NCBI RefSeq assembly: GCF_003443895.1
Contig: NZ_QQOA01000017.1
Coordinates: 1-64,000 of the forward strand
Direction of reading: 5' to 3'
From: Paraburkholderia phosphatilytica
GTDB taxonomy: Bacteria > Pseudomonadota > Gammaproteobacteria > Burkholderiales > Burkholderiaceae
DNA length: 64,000 nucleotides
The notes under the pieces are model-generated. The model had not been told where the DNA came from and ran no database searches. It worked only from the letters and a program-made list of their open reading frames with translations. Each line of letters begins with the position of its first letter. Position 1 is the stretch's first letter. Position numbers and translations under genes: made by a program. Shown here in pieces: positions 17,563-29,327 of the stretch.

Positions 17563-18033
17563 CTAGAAGTAGTGGCGCGTGATGAACTCGGCGACACACA
17601 CCGACCGCTCACCGCCCTGCCGTTCGAATGTCACGAGCCACTCGACCTGCACGCCGTCGCCGTCGATCGGCGTGCTTTTCACCACCGCGAAGCTCGCGCG
17701 CACCAGCGAGCCGACCGGCACCGGCGACATGAAGCGCACCCGGTTGAGCCCGTAGTTCACGCCGAGCCGATGCTCGACGTGAACGGTCTTGAACAGCAGC
17801 GATGGAATCAGCGCGAGCGTCATGAAGCCATGCGCGACCGGACCGCCGAACGGCGATTCGCGGCGCGCGCGTTCCGGGTCGACGTGAATCCATTGCGTGT
17901 CGCCGGTGGCATCGGCGAAACGATCGACGCTCGGCTGGTCGATCGTCTGCCAGCCGCTCACGAACGGCGCGGCACCGACCAGCGCGGCGAACCCTTCCGC
18001 GTCGGCGATCACGGACGGCGCACCGGCCGTCAT
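17563..18033 (-). CDS. MaoC-family (R)-specific enoyl-CoA hydratase-like protein, second copy
   Basis: Single hot-dog domain protein of 156 aa. The hydratase motif is visible as FADATGDTQWIHVDPERAR (Asp and His of the catalytic pair) followed by FGGPVAHGFMTLAL. The start at 18033 overlaps the stop of the preceding MaoC gene by 4 bp (ATGA), so the two are translationally coupled. Both proteins may form a heteromer, as paired MaoC proteins do in some acyl-CoA pathways. A much longer open frame upstream is the other MaoC gene read out of frame. Confidence 0.82.
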   Translation of the reverse strand: MTAGAPSVIADAEGFAALVGAAPFVSGWQTIDQPSVDRFADATGDTQWIHVDPERARRESPFGGPVAHGFMTLALIPSLLFKTVHVEHRLGVNYGLNRVRFMSPVPVGSLVRASFAVVKSTPIDGDGVQVEWLVTFERQGGERSVCVAEFITRHYF

Positions 18034-18491
18034 GCGCGTGCCTGCGCGGGATCGCGCAGCCCGAAAATACCCTTCGAACGCACAATCAGCACGATCTCGT
18101 CGTGCTGATTCACGCATTCCCATTCGGTCGACACGATGCCGCGGTCGGGCTTGCTCTCCATCACGCGCTTCGCGACGATCTTGTTGCGCATCCGGATCGT
18201 GTCGCCGACGCGCACCGGCTTGACCCAGCGAATCTCGTCGATGCCGGGCGAGCCCATCGACGTCGAATCCGCGAGGTAATTTCGCACCAGCAGACCCATC
18301 ATCGCCGAACACGTGTGCCAGCCGCTCGCGACCAGTCCGCGGAACGGCGATGCGGCTGCCGCGGCATCGTCGAGGTGAAACGGCTGCGGGTCGAACTGTT
18401 CGGCAAACCGAACGATTTCATCGCGCGCGAACGTGTACTCGCCGACGTCGATCGCCATGCCGATTTCCATATCTTCATACGCAACGGTCAT
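18030..18491 (-). CDS. MaoC-family dehydratase, first copy
   Basis: Hot-dog protein of 153 aa. FAEQFDPQPFHLDDAAAAAS has the Asp-x4-His arrangement of MaoC hydratases, although Gln-Pro replaces the usual Gln-x-x-His spacing, and FRGLVASGWHTCSAMM follows. VRVGDTIRMRNKIVAKRVM matches the later beta-strands. The next MaoC gene overlaps by 4 bp and an acyl-CoA dehydrogenase lies 53 bp upstream, so this belongs to a four-gene acyl-CoA operon transcribed from about 20.9 kb. Substrate unknown. Confidence 0.82.
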   Translation of the reverse strand: MTVAYEDMEIGMAIDVGEYTFARDEIVRFAEQFDPQPFHLDDAAAAASPFRGLVASGWHTCSAMMGLLVRNYLADSTSMGSPGIDEIRWVKPVRVGDTIRMRNKIVAKRVMESKPDRGIVSTEWECVNQHDEIVLIVRSKGIFGLRDPAQARA

Positions 18492-18544
18492 GCTGTGCTC
18501 CTCGTCCGTTTGCTCCCGCCGGAAGGCCGTAGAAAGCCGCGCGC

Positions 18545-19675
18545 TCAGGCTTCGCTCGTCGCGAACGACGGCAGCGCGGCAAAGCGCGCGAGATGATGAT
18601 CGACGTCGCCGAGCGTCGTTTCGATCATCGTCAGGCGCTTGAACAGATGTGCGGCCGCGACTTCGTTCGTGACGCCCATGCCGCCGTGCAACTGGACGGC
18701 CTGCTGGCCGACAAAACGCGCCGCCTGCCCCACCCGCACCTTCGCCGCCGAGACCGCCTGGCGCCGCACGTCGGCATCCGCATTCGCGTAACGCACGGCC
18801 GCGAGATAGGTCAGCGAGCGCGCCTGTTCGGCGTGGATCAGCATCTCGACCATCCGGTGCTGCAGCGCCTGGAAGCGTGCGATCGGCGCGCCGAACTGCT
18901 GGCGTGTCTTCGTGTAGTCGACGGTGGCGTGATTCAGTGCATCGAGCGCGCCGACGGCTTCCGCGCACAGCAGCACGATGCCGTAGTCGGCGATCCGCTC
19001 GAGCGTTGCGGCGCCATGCTGGGAGCCGCCCAGGCGCCGCGCGGGCGTCGCATCGAACGCGAGCGTCGCCGCGCGCTGGCCATCGATGGTCCGGTAGTCG
19101 TCGAGCTTCACGCCCGACGCGCCACGTTCAACCACGAACAGCGCGATCTCGCCATCCAGCCGTGCGGGCACGATCCAGTAGTCCGACTGCGCGCCGTGTT
19201 GCACGAGCGATTTCGTGCCGCTCAGTGCGTAGGCATCGTTCGCACCGCCGCCGGTTGCGATGGTCGCGATCTCGAACAGATCGTGACGCGCATGCGGCTC
19301 ATGGAAAGCGATTGCGAGACGGATCTCGCCCGTCGCGGCGCGTGCCAGTAACGCGGCATCGTCTTCACTATTGCCAGCCACGCGCAGCGCCTCGATCCCC
19401 ACCGCAGTCGCCCAGTACGGCTCGACGACTAGCGCGCGTCCCAACTCCTGCATCACGACCAGCATATCGACCGCGCCGCCGTCGAAGCCGCCCTGCGCCT
19501 CAGGCACCGGCAACGCGGTCAAGCCGAGCTCGGCAAACGCCTGCCAGTGTTCGTGCGACACGCCGTCCTTCGAGTGTACGATCGCCTGGCGCGCCTCGAA
19601 GCCGTATTGCTTGTCGAGATAGCGGCGCAGCGCGTCGGCGAATTGCTGCTGTTCGTCGGTAAAGTTGAAGTCCAT
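18545..19675 (-). CDS. Acyl-CoA dehydrogenase, small-subunit type (PimD-like)
   Basis: Protein of 376 aa: N-terminal helical domain from MDFNFTDEQQQFADALRRYL, a middle beta domain with weaker FAD-loop conservation (IRLAIAFHEPHARHDLF), and a C-terminal domain with YTKTRQQFGAPIARFQALQHRM and QLHGGMGVTNEVAAAHLFKRL. It lies 10 bp after a second ACAD gene of 397 aa. Adjacent large and small ACAD genes are seen in pimeloyl-CoA dehydrogenase (pimC/pimD) and in heterotetrameric ACADs, so the two products probably assemble together. Confidence 0.83.
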   Translation of the reverse strand: MDFNFTDEQQQFADALRRYLDKQYGFEARQAIVHSKDGVSHEHWQAFAELGLTALPVPEAQGGFDGGAVDMLVVMQELGRALVVEPYWATAVGIEALRVAGNSEDDAALLARAATGEIRLAIAFHEPHARHDLFEIATIATGGGANDAYALSGTKSLVQHGAQSDYWIVPARLDGEIALFVVERGASGVKLDDYRTIDGQRAATLAFDATPARRLGGSQHGAATLERIADYGIVLLCAEAVGALDALNHATVDYTKTRQQFGAPIARFQALQHRMVEMLIHAEQARSLTYLAAVRYANADADVRRQAVSAAKVRVGQAARFVGQQAVQLHGGMGVTNEVAAAHLFKRLTMIETTLGDVDHHLARFAALPSFATSEA

Positions 19676-19685
19676 GCGCCGCTCC

Positions 19686-20879
<1,194 letters not shown>

Positions 20880-20929
20880 GCGCAGCGTCTCCTGGCCGCG
20901 GCCGGTGCCGCCGCGCGGAGACCGCTGCG

Positions 20930-21406
20930 TTACTGCAACGGTTCCTTCAGTGCGTCGGGCACGGGCAACGGCATCACATCGATGCCTTCTTCGACCAAGG
21001 CGCGCGCATCTTCGAGCGTTGTCACGCCACGAATGTTGCGAGCCGGCGCTTCCTCATAGTGGATGCGCCGCGCCTCCTCGGCGAAGCGGTCGCCCACGTT
21101 CTCCGTCTTTTCAAGGACCTCGCGCAGCGCGCGCATCACGCGCGCCTGGATCGCGCTGACATCCGGATTCGCGCCGCCTGCCACCGCGGCTGCCGCACTG
21201 GACGCACTGGCCGCACCCGGCTGGCTGCTTTCGGTCGCACCCGACAGATTGAGGCGCGGCGCCGACGGCAGGCGGTTCACCTGGGTCGCGCCGCACATCG
21301 GACATTCGACGAGCTTGCGGGACAACTGCGACTCGAAGTCATCCGCCGAAGCAAACCAGCCTTCGAACCGATGGCCATCCGGACACTGTAAATCGAGGAC
21401 CTTCAT
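20930..21406 (-). CDS. DUF1178 family zinc-ribbon protein
   Basis: Protein of 158 aa. MKVLDLQCPDGHRFEGWF and LVECPMCGATQVNRLPSAPR supply the Cys pairs of a small zinc ribbon. A Gly/Ala/Ser linker (about 60-85) leads to a helical C-terminus (VMRALREVLEKTENVGDRFAEEARRIHY). Function is unknown; the family is common beside NUDIX and nuo genes in beta-proteobacteria. The NUDIX gene lies 187 bp upstream on the same strand. Confidence 0.88.
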   Translation of the reverse strand: MKVLDLQCPDGHRFEGWFASADDFESQLSRKLVECPMCGATQVNRLPSAPRLNLSGATESSQPGAASASSAAAAVAGGANPDVSAIQARVMRALREVLEKTENVGDRFAEEARRIHYEEAPARNIRGVTTLEDARALVEEGIDVMPLPVPDALKEPLQ

Positions 21407-21593
21407 AGGGAATCAGGGCTTGCGTAGAGTGTAGCGCAAAATCGAAAATTGTGAACGGTCGTTCGCAAAATTCACATACGCGTGGAGCCTGATTCTAACG
21501 CGCTGCACGGGTACGCGCCGAGATCCTCTGGATGCCGGCTACTGGCGGGCGGCTTTACCGCCCCCCTGCCCGCGTGTCCAGCGACGGGCACCG

Positions 21594-22223
21594 TCAGGCA
21601 TCCTTCGCCGGATCGGACGTCGTCCACGTTCCGGACAGCACCTTCTCGAGCCAGAACGCGCCGAGGATCGTCTTCACGTCGGAGATCTGGCCGGTCCGCA
21701 CCCACTCCAGCACATCGGCCGCGGGCGCGGTGAAGAGTTCGAGGAACTCGCCCTCGTCGAGCTTGCGCTCGCCTTCGGTGAGGCCCTTCGCCAGGAAGAT
21801 GTCGATGAATTCGGTGGAGTACGAAATGATCGGATGCACGCGCGCGAGGTACACGTATTCGCGCGCCGAATAGCCGGTCTCCTCGCGCAGTTCGCGCTTC
21901 GCGCACGCAAGCGCGCCTTCGTTCGGATCGAGCTTGCCGGCGGGAAACTCGTACATCACCTTGCCCATCGGATAGCGGAACTGGCTCTCCATCAGCACGC
22001 GGCCATCGTCGAAGAGCGGGATCACCATCACCGCGCCGGGGTGCTTCACGTACTCGCGCGTGCCGTCGGTGCCGTCGGGCAGACGCACGGTGTCGCAGTT
22101 CACGGTGAGGAATGGCCCGCGATGCATCATTCTGCTTTCGGTGCAGACTTCATGCAGGTCGGCGCTGTGATCCGGCAGACCGGTTGCGAGTGAAACGGAG
22201 ATGGGTTTGGACGGCTGTGTCAT
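21594..22223 (-). CDS. NUDIX hydrolase, ADP-ribose pyrophosphatase type
   Basis: Protein of 209 aa. The complete Nudix box is present at residues about 112-134: GKLDPNEGALACAKRELREETGY fits G-x5-E-x7-REU-x-EE-x-GU, supplying the Mg-binding glutamates. VKHPGAVMVIPLFDDGRVLMESQFRYP upstream and IISYSTEFIDIFLAKGL downstream match NudF-type ADP-ribose or nucleoside-diphosphate-sugar hydrolases. ATG 22223 is chosen because MTQPSKPISVS begins the plausible coding region; the frame is open further up over the next gene. It follows DUF2818 by 50 bp and may be read with nuo. Confidence 0.87.
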   Translation of the reverse strand: MTQPSKPISVSLATGLPDHSADLHEVCTESRMMHRGPFLTVNCDTVRLPDGTDGTREYVKHPGAVMVIPLFDDGRVLMESQFRYPMGKVMYEFPAGKLDPNEGALACAKRELREETGYSAREYVYLARVHPIISYSTEFIDIFLAKGLTEGERKLDEGEFLELFTAPAADVLEWVRTGQISDVKTILGAFWLEKVLSGTWTTSDPAKDA

Positions 22224-22273
22224 GAGCGACCTCTGGGAGGAATGCGGCGCCCACGACACCCGCGCGGACGCCG

Positions 22274-22570
22274 TCAGCGGCGTTTGACGAGATACTGCCA
22301 GGCGAAGCCGGGAAACGCGGCGACGACGAACAGGCTGAAGGTGATGGCGTAAAACTGCCAGCCCTGCTCGAAACGGTTGCCGGCACGGGCTTCCAGCAGG
22401 AAGCCGAGCGCGCCGACGGCGAAGTACAGCACGATCAGTTCGCCGATCCTGAGCCACGCGCTCTTCTTTTCCGCGCGCATCGGCACGAAAGCGAAGAGAC
22501 GCTGGTTCAGGAACGGCAGGTTGGCGCCCACGAGCGCCACCAGCACGATAAACCAGCCCGCAGCCGACAT
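22274..22570 (-). CDS. DUF2818 family small membrane protein
   Basis: Small inner-membrane protein of 98 aa with about three hydrophobic helices (AGWFIVLVALVGANLPF, LIVLYFAVGALGFLLEA, YAITFSLFVVAAFPGFAW). The ATG overlaps the stop of nuoN by one base in an ATGA-type junction, so it is translated with complex I. In beta-proteobacteria DUF2818 is routinely the gene after nuoN. A role in complex I assembly or as an accessory subunit is suggested by position only. Confidence 0.85.
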   Translation of the reverse strand: MSAAGWFIVLVALVGANLPFLNQRLFAFVPMRAEKKSAWLRIGELIVLYFAVGALGFLLEARAGNRFEQGWQFYAITFSLFVVAAFPGFAWQYLVKRR

Positions 22571-24042
22571 CAGATCGACAGCGTGTGCGTGATCGCCGTC
22601 AGGCAGGCCGACATCAGCGGACCCGGCACGATACCGAGCACGAGGATCGCAACGCCGTTCACCGCGAGCAACGCACGCTTGAAGCCATCGGCTTCGATCG
22701 GCGACGTATCCGTCGGTGCGTCGAAGTACATCAGCTTGACGATGCGCAGGTAGTAGAACGCGCCGAACAGCGACGTGATCACCGCGAGCACCGACAGCCA
22801 CGTGAGGCCGGCGTTCATCGCGCCTTCGAGCACCGCGAGCTTCGCGTAGAAGCCGACCGTCGGCGGAATGCCCGCGAGCGAGAACATCATCACCATCATC
22901 ACGAACGCGTACACCGGGCTGCGCTGGTTGAGACCCTTGAAGTCGTCGAGCGTTTCAGCTTCGAAGTCGCGGCGCGCGAGCAGCATCACCATGCCGAACG
23001 TGCCGAGCGTCGTGACGAGATAGACGATGCTGTAGAACATCGCCGAACCGTACGCGCTCGCCGCGCCGGACACCTTGCCGTCCACCACGCCGGACAGCAG
23101 GCCGAGCAGCACGAAGCCCATGTTCGAGATCGCCGAGTACGCGAGCATCCGCTTGATGTTGCGCTGGACGATGCCGGTGATGTTGCCGACGATCATCGAC
23201 AGCGCCGCGAGGATGATCAGCATTTCCTGCCAGTCCACGGCCAGCGGCAGCAGGCCCATCACGAGGAAGCGCAGACCCCACGCGAACGCCGCGACCTTCG
23301 GGCCACCGCCCGTCAGGAGCGTCATTGCGGTCGGCGCGCCCTGGTAGACGTCCGGCACCCACATGTGGAACGGCACGGCGCCCATCTTGAACGCGACACC
23401 GGCCACGATGAAGATCACGCCGAACAGCAGCACGACGTCGTTGATGTGACCCGACGCGACCGCCTTCAGCACGTCGTCGAGCTGCAGCGAGCCGGTCGCG
23501 CCATACAGCATCGAGATGCCGTACAGCAGGAAGCCGGAAGCCAGCGCGCCGAGCACGTAGTACTTCATCGCCGCTTCGTTCGACTGCGTCGCGTTACGAC
23601 GCAGCGCGATCACCGCGTACAGCGACAGCGACATCAGTTCGAGGCCGAGGTACAGCGTGAGGAAGTTGTTGCCCGAGATCATCACGAGCTGGCCGAGCAG
23701 CGAGAACATCCCCAGCAGGAAGAAGTCGCCGCGGAACAGATCGCGATCTTCGAGGTACTTGCGCGAGTAGACGATCGACACGGCGTAGCCAAGCGACACT
23801 ACCGCCTTCATCGCGCTCGCGAACGAGTCGACCACGTACATCTTCGAGAAGAAGTAATGCACCTGCGGATCGAACGCCTTCAGCGCGAACCAGATGCCGG
23901 CCGCGACCGACGACCACACCGCGATGTAGTACGTCGTGCGGCGTCCCGCCTGGCCGACGAACGTGTCGTTCAGCCACGCGACGACGACCGCTGCCATCAG
24001 CAGCGCGTCGGGCCACAGAGCGTTCATGGAAGCGTTTTGCAT
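22570..24042 (-). CDS. nuoN: NADH-quinone oxidoreductase subunit N
   Basis: Antiporter-like membrane subunit of complex I, 490 aa, about 14 transmembrane helices. LGLELMSLSLYAVIAL and AFKMGAVPFHMWVPDVYQG contain the conserved glutamate and lysine of the proton channel, and RNIKRMLAYSAISNMGF the second lysine region. It is the last nuo gene, 24 bp after nuoM, and its stop overlaps DUF2818. Confidence 0.96.
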   Translation of the reverse strand: MQNASMNALWPDALLMAAVVVAWLNDTFVGQAGRRTTYYIAVWSSVAAGIWFALKAFDPQVHYFFSKMYVVDSFASAMKAVVSLGYAVSIVYSRKYLEDRDLFRGDFFLLGMFSLLGQLVMISGNNFLTLYLGLELMSLSLYAVIALRRNATQSNEAAMKYYVLGALASGFLLYGISMLYGATGSLQLDDVLKAVASGHINDVVLLFGVIFIVAGVAFKMGAVPFHMWVPDVYQGAPTAMTLLTGGGPKVAAFAWGLRFLVMGLLPLAVDWQEMLIILAALSMIVGNITGIVQRNIKRMLAYSAISNMGFVLLGLLSGVVDGKVSGAASAYGSAMFYSIVYLVTTLGTFGMVMLLARRDFEAETLDDFKGLNQRSPVYAFVMMVMMFSLAGIPPTVGFYAKLAVLEGAMNAGLTWLSVLAVITSLFGAFYYLRIVKLMYFDAPTDTSPIEADGFKRALLAVNGVAILVLGIVPGPLMSACLTAITHTLSI

Positions 24043-24066
24043 GATTGATTCAGTCTCCGCTCTGGC

Positions 24067-25557
24067 TTACTGGGACAACGGCAGCTTCGACTGCGCGACG
24101 TGCGTAAGAAGGTTATCGACCGACACGTGCATCACGTCGGTGAAAGGCTTCGGATGGATGCCCATATACAGCGTGAGCAGCGCGAGCACGCCGAGCATCA
24201 CGAACTCGCGGCGGTTCACGTCGAGCAGGTCCTTCACGTGGCCGTTGCCGACCGCGCCGAAGTACACGCGCTTGTACATCCACAGCGTGTACGCCGCGCC
24301 GAGAATCAGCGTGAGCGCCGCGCCGCCGGCGATCCAGAAGTTGAACTGCACAGCCGCCAGAATCACCATGAATTCGCCGACGAAACCGGAGGTGCCCGGC
24401 AGGCCGCAGTTGGCCATCGAGAACAGCATCGCGAACGCGGCGAACTTCGGCATCACGTTGACGACGCCGCCGTAGTCGGCGATCTGGCGCGAGTGCATGC
24501 GGTCGTACAGCACGCCGATGCACAGGAACATCGCGCCCGACACGAAGCCGTGCGAGATCATCTGCACGATCGCGCCTTCCACGCCCATCTGGCTGAAGAT
24601 GAAGAAACCGAGCGTGACGAAGCCCATGTGCGCGATCGACGAATACGCGACGAGCTTCTTCATGTCCGCCTGCACCAGCGCGACGAGACCGATGTAGATC
24701 ACCGCGATCAGCGACAGCGTGATCACGACCGGCGCGAGGAAGTGACTCGCGTCAGGCGCGATCGGCAGCGAGAAGCGCAGGAAACCGTACGCGCCGAGCT
24801 TGAGCATGATCGCCGCCAGCACGACTGAGCCGCCCGTCGGCGCTTCCACGTGCGCGTCCGGCAGCCAGGTATGGACCGGCCACATCGGCACCTTGACGGC
24901 GAACGCGAGGAAGAACGCTATGAAGAGCAGCACCTGCGGCGTCATCGGGATCTTCGCGGCCTGCCACGTGGCGAGATCGAACGTGCCCGTCTGCGTGTAC
25001 AGGTAGATCAGCGCGATCAGCATCAGCAGCGAGCCCATCAGCGTGTACAGGAAGAACTTGAACGCCGCGTACACGCGGTTCGGTCCGCCCCACACGCCGA
25101 TGATGATGTACATCGGGATCAGCGTCGCTTCGAAGAACACGTAGAACAGCATGCCGTCGGCCGCGCTGAACACGCCGACCATGATGCCCGACAGGATCAG
25201 GAACGCAGCCAGGTACTGGCCGACGTTCTTCGTGATCACTTCCCACGCGGAGATCACGACGATCACCGTGATCAGCGCGGTCAGCACGACGAACCACATC
25301 GAGATGCCGTCCACGCCCAGGTGATACGTGATGTTGAAGCGTTCGATCCAGTTCGACTTCTCTTCGAACTGCAGACCGGCTGTGGTCGAATCGAAGCTCG
25401 TGATGAGCGGCAGCGTGGCGATGAAGCTCGCCACCGAGCCGATCAGCGCGAGCCAGCGCGCCGGGCCGGGATTCTTGTCGCTGCCGACCGCGAGCACGAG
25501 GAGGCCGAAAATGATCGGCATCCAGATCGCGATACTGAGGATGGGATAGTTATGCAT
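24067..25557 (-). CDS. nuoM: NADH-quinone oxidoreductase subunit M
   Basis: Complex I proton-pumping subunit, 496 aa, about 14 helices. Conserved elements are FFEATLIPMYIIIGVWGG (channel Glu), AVKVPMWPVHTWLPDAHVEAP (channel Lys), and ADMKKLVAYSSIAHMGFV. The ATG at 25557 starts MHNYPILSIAIWMPI; the open frame continues upstream into nuoL but that part is out of frame with the neighbour. Spacing to nuoL is 14 bp. Confidence 0.96.
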   Translation of the reverse strand: MHNYPILSIAIWMPIIFGLLVLAVGSDKNPGPARWLALIGSVASFIATLPLITSFDSTTAGLQFEEKSNWIERFNITYHLGVDGISMWFVVLTALITVIVVISAWEVITKNVGQYLAAFLILSGIMVGVFSAADGMLFYVFFEATLIPMYIIIGVWGGPNRVYAAFKFFLYTLMGSLLMLIALIYLYTQTGTFDLATWQAAKIPMTPQVLLFIAFFLAFAVKVPMWPVHTWLPDAHVEAPTGGSVVLAAIMLKLGAYGFLRFSLPIAPDASHFLAPVVITLSLIAVIYIGLVALVQADMKKLVAYSSIAHMGFVTLGFFIFSQMGVEGAIVQMISHGFVSGAMFLCIGVLYDRMHSRQIADYGGVVNVMPKFAAFAMLFSMANCGLPGTSGFVGEFMVILAAVQFNFWIAGGAALTLILGAAYTLWMYKRVYFGAVGNGHVKDLLDVNRREFVMLGVLALLTLYMGIHPKPFTDVMHVSVDNLLTHVAQSKLPLSQ

Positions 25558-25571
25558 TCTCGTCCCTCGCC

Positions 25572-27677
<2,106 letters not shown>

Positions 27678-27694
27678 AACAGCAGTGCCTGAAT

Positions 27695-28000
27695 TTAACC
27701 TTTGAGCTGATCGAGATCCTCGACGTTGATCGTGTCGAGGCTGCGGAACAGGGTCACCAGAATGGCGAGGCCGATCGCCGCTTCGGCTGCCGCGACGGTC
27801 AGCACGAAGAACACGAAGATCTGGCCATGCACGTCGCCGAGGTAATGCGAGAAGGCGACGAAATTGGTGTTCACCGCCAGCAGCATCAGCTCGATCGCCA
27901 TCAGGATGATGATCACGTTGCGACGGTTCAGGAAAATGCCGACGACGGCAATCGCGAACAGGATCGCGCCGAGTACGAGGTAATGAGCAAGGGACAACAT
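27695..28000 (-). CDS. nuoK: NADH-quinone oxidoreductase subunit K
   Basis: Small complex I membrane subunit, 101 aa, three helices. IIILMAIELMLLAVNTNF carries the conserved buried Glu, and AAAEAAIGLAILVTLFR the second one, both part of the central proton path. ATG 28000 has GGAGAAAAAC before it. Lies 20 bp after nuoJ and 17 bp before nuoL. Confidence 0.96.
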   Translation of the reverse strand: MLSLAHYLVLGAILFAIAVVGIFLNRRNVIIILMAIELMLLAVNTNFVAFSHYLGDVHGQIFVFFVLTVAAAEAAIGLAILVTLFRSLDTINVEDLDQLKG

Positions 28001-28020
28001 GTTTTTCTCCTCCTGTTCGC

Positions 28021-28701
28021 TCAGCCGTTGCTGCCCGGCGCGGTGGTGCCCGCTGCCTCGGCCTGCGCGGCGGCTTCCGGCGCCGCCCGCTCCACCGGCA
28101 TCTTCACGATGCGCACGCGGTCCTGACGGCGCACCTTGACCTGATCCGACACGCGCTGACGCTTGCTGTCCTTCTGGTGGCGCGTGGTCAGTGCGATCGC
28201 CGCGATGATCGCCACCAGCAGCACGAGGCCGGCGACTTCGAACGCGAAGATGTAGTCCGTGTAGATGATCTTGCCGATCAGGCGCGTGTTCGACCACGAG
28301 CCCGCGGCTGCACCCGCCGCCGCGGCCGACGTGTCGGGCACGGGCGAGATCGTCGCGCCGTAGCCGTGCCACAGGATCAGCGCGGTCTCGACGACGATGA
28401 TCGCGCCGACGATCGACGCCATCGGCACGAAGCGGCGGAAGTCGCGTCGCAGTTCGTCGAGATTGATGTCCAGCATCATCACGACGAACAGGAACAGCAC
28501 CATCACCGCGCCGACGTAGACGAGCACCAGCAGGATGGCGAGGAACTCGGCCTCGAGCAGCATCCAGATCGCGGCCGCGTTGAAGAACGCGAGCACGAGG
28601 AACAGCGCGGACGCTACCGGGTTGCGCGAAGTGATCACCTTCAGCCCTGACACCGTCAGGAGCAGCGCGAAGATGTAGAACAGTACGGTCGTGAATTCCA
28701 T
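28021..28701 (-). CDS. nuoJ: NADH-quinone oxidoreductase subunit J
   Basis: Membrane subunit of complex I, 226 aa, five helices in the first ~165 residues. LVYVGAVMVLFLFVVMMLD holds the conserved glycine/aromatic bulge region of helix 3. The C-terminal ~45 residues are a charged then Ala/Pro/Glu-rich cytoplasmic or periplasmic tail (VRRQDRVRIVKMPVER...), longer than in E. coli. A 123-bp spacer separates it from nuoI. Confidence 0.95.
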   Translation of the reverse strand: MEFTTVLFYIFALLLTVSGLKVITSRNPVASALFLVLAFFNAAAIWMLLEAEFLAILLVLVYVGAVMVLFLFVVMMLDINLDELRRDFRRFVPMASIVGAIIVVETALILWHGYGATISPVPDTSAAAAGAAAGSWSNTRLIGKIIYTDYIFAFEVAGLVLLVAIIAAIALTTRHQKDSKRQRVSDQVKVRRQDRVRIVKMPVERAAPEAAAQAEAAGTTAPGSNG

Positions 28702-28824
28702 GATTACCGGTTCATCGTTAGGCCATCGTCAGCCATGGTTCTTTGGCACGGGTTCGACCCTGTACCGCGGCGCGCTGTTACTGCGTGGCGCCTGCCTGCC
28801 GCGTCGAACGCTCCACTCCTGCGA

Positions 28825-29313
28825 TCAGCGGTACGGTGCGTCCGCTGCCTTGTTCGCAGCGATTTCCGCTTCGTAACGATCGCCCACTGCCAGCAGCATG
28901 TCCTTCGTGAAGTACAGGTCGCCGCGCTTCTCGCCGTGATATTCGAGGATGTGCGTCTCGACGATCGAATCGACGGGGCAGCTCTCTTCGCAGAAACCGC
29001 AGAAGATGCATTTGGTCAGGTCAATGTCGTAGCGCGTCGTGCGGCGCGTGTTGTCCGCGCGCGTTTCCGATTCGATCGTGATGGCGAGCGCCGGGCACAC
29101 CGCTTCGCACAGCTTGCAGGCGATGCAGCGCTCTTCGCCGTTTTCATAGCGGCGCAGCGCGTGCAGACCGCGAAAGCGCGGCGAGATCGGCGTTTTTTCT
29201 TCCGGGAACTGCACGGTGAACTTGCGCTTGAACGTGTAACGACCCGTCAGCGCGAGACCCTTGATCAGTTCGGTCAGGAAGAAAGTCTTGAAGAAGTTTT
29301 GAATTGCGGTCAT
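28825..29313 (-). CDS. nuoI: NADH-quinone oxidoreductase subunit I
   Basis: Peripheral iron-sulfur subunit, 162 aa. Two ferredoxin motifs, CIACKLCEAVCP and CIFCGFCEESCP, bind the tetranuclear clusters N6a and N6b that pass electrons toward N2. An amphipathic N-terminal segment (IQNFFKTFFLTELIKGL) anchors it at the membrane. Lies 14 bp after nuoH. Confidence 0.97.
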   Translation of the reverse strand: MTAIQNFFKTFFLTELIKGLALTGRYTFKRKFTVQFPEEKTPISPRFRGLHALRRYENGEERCIACKLCEAVCPALAITIESETRADNTRRTTRYDIDLTKCIFCGFCEESCPVDSIVETHILEYHGEKRGDLYFTKDMLLAVGDRYEAEIAANKAADAPYR

Positions 29314-29327
29314 GGAGTCACCCGCCC

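Noticed and set aside
22585..24048. Arg/His-rich + strand frame of nearly 490 codons opposite nuoN
   Set aside because: Mirror of the coding strand of nuoN caused by GC-biased codons; no recognisable domain.
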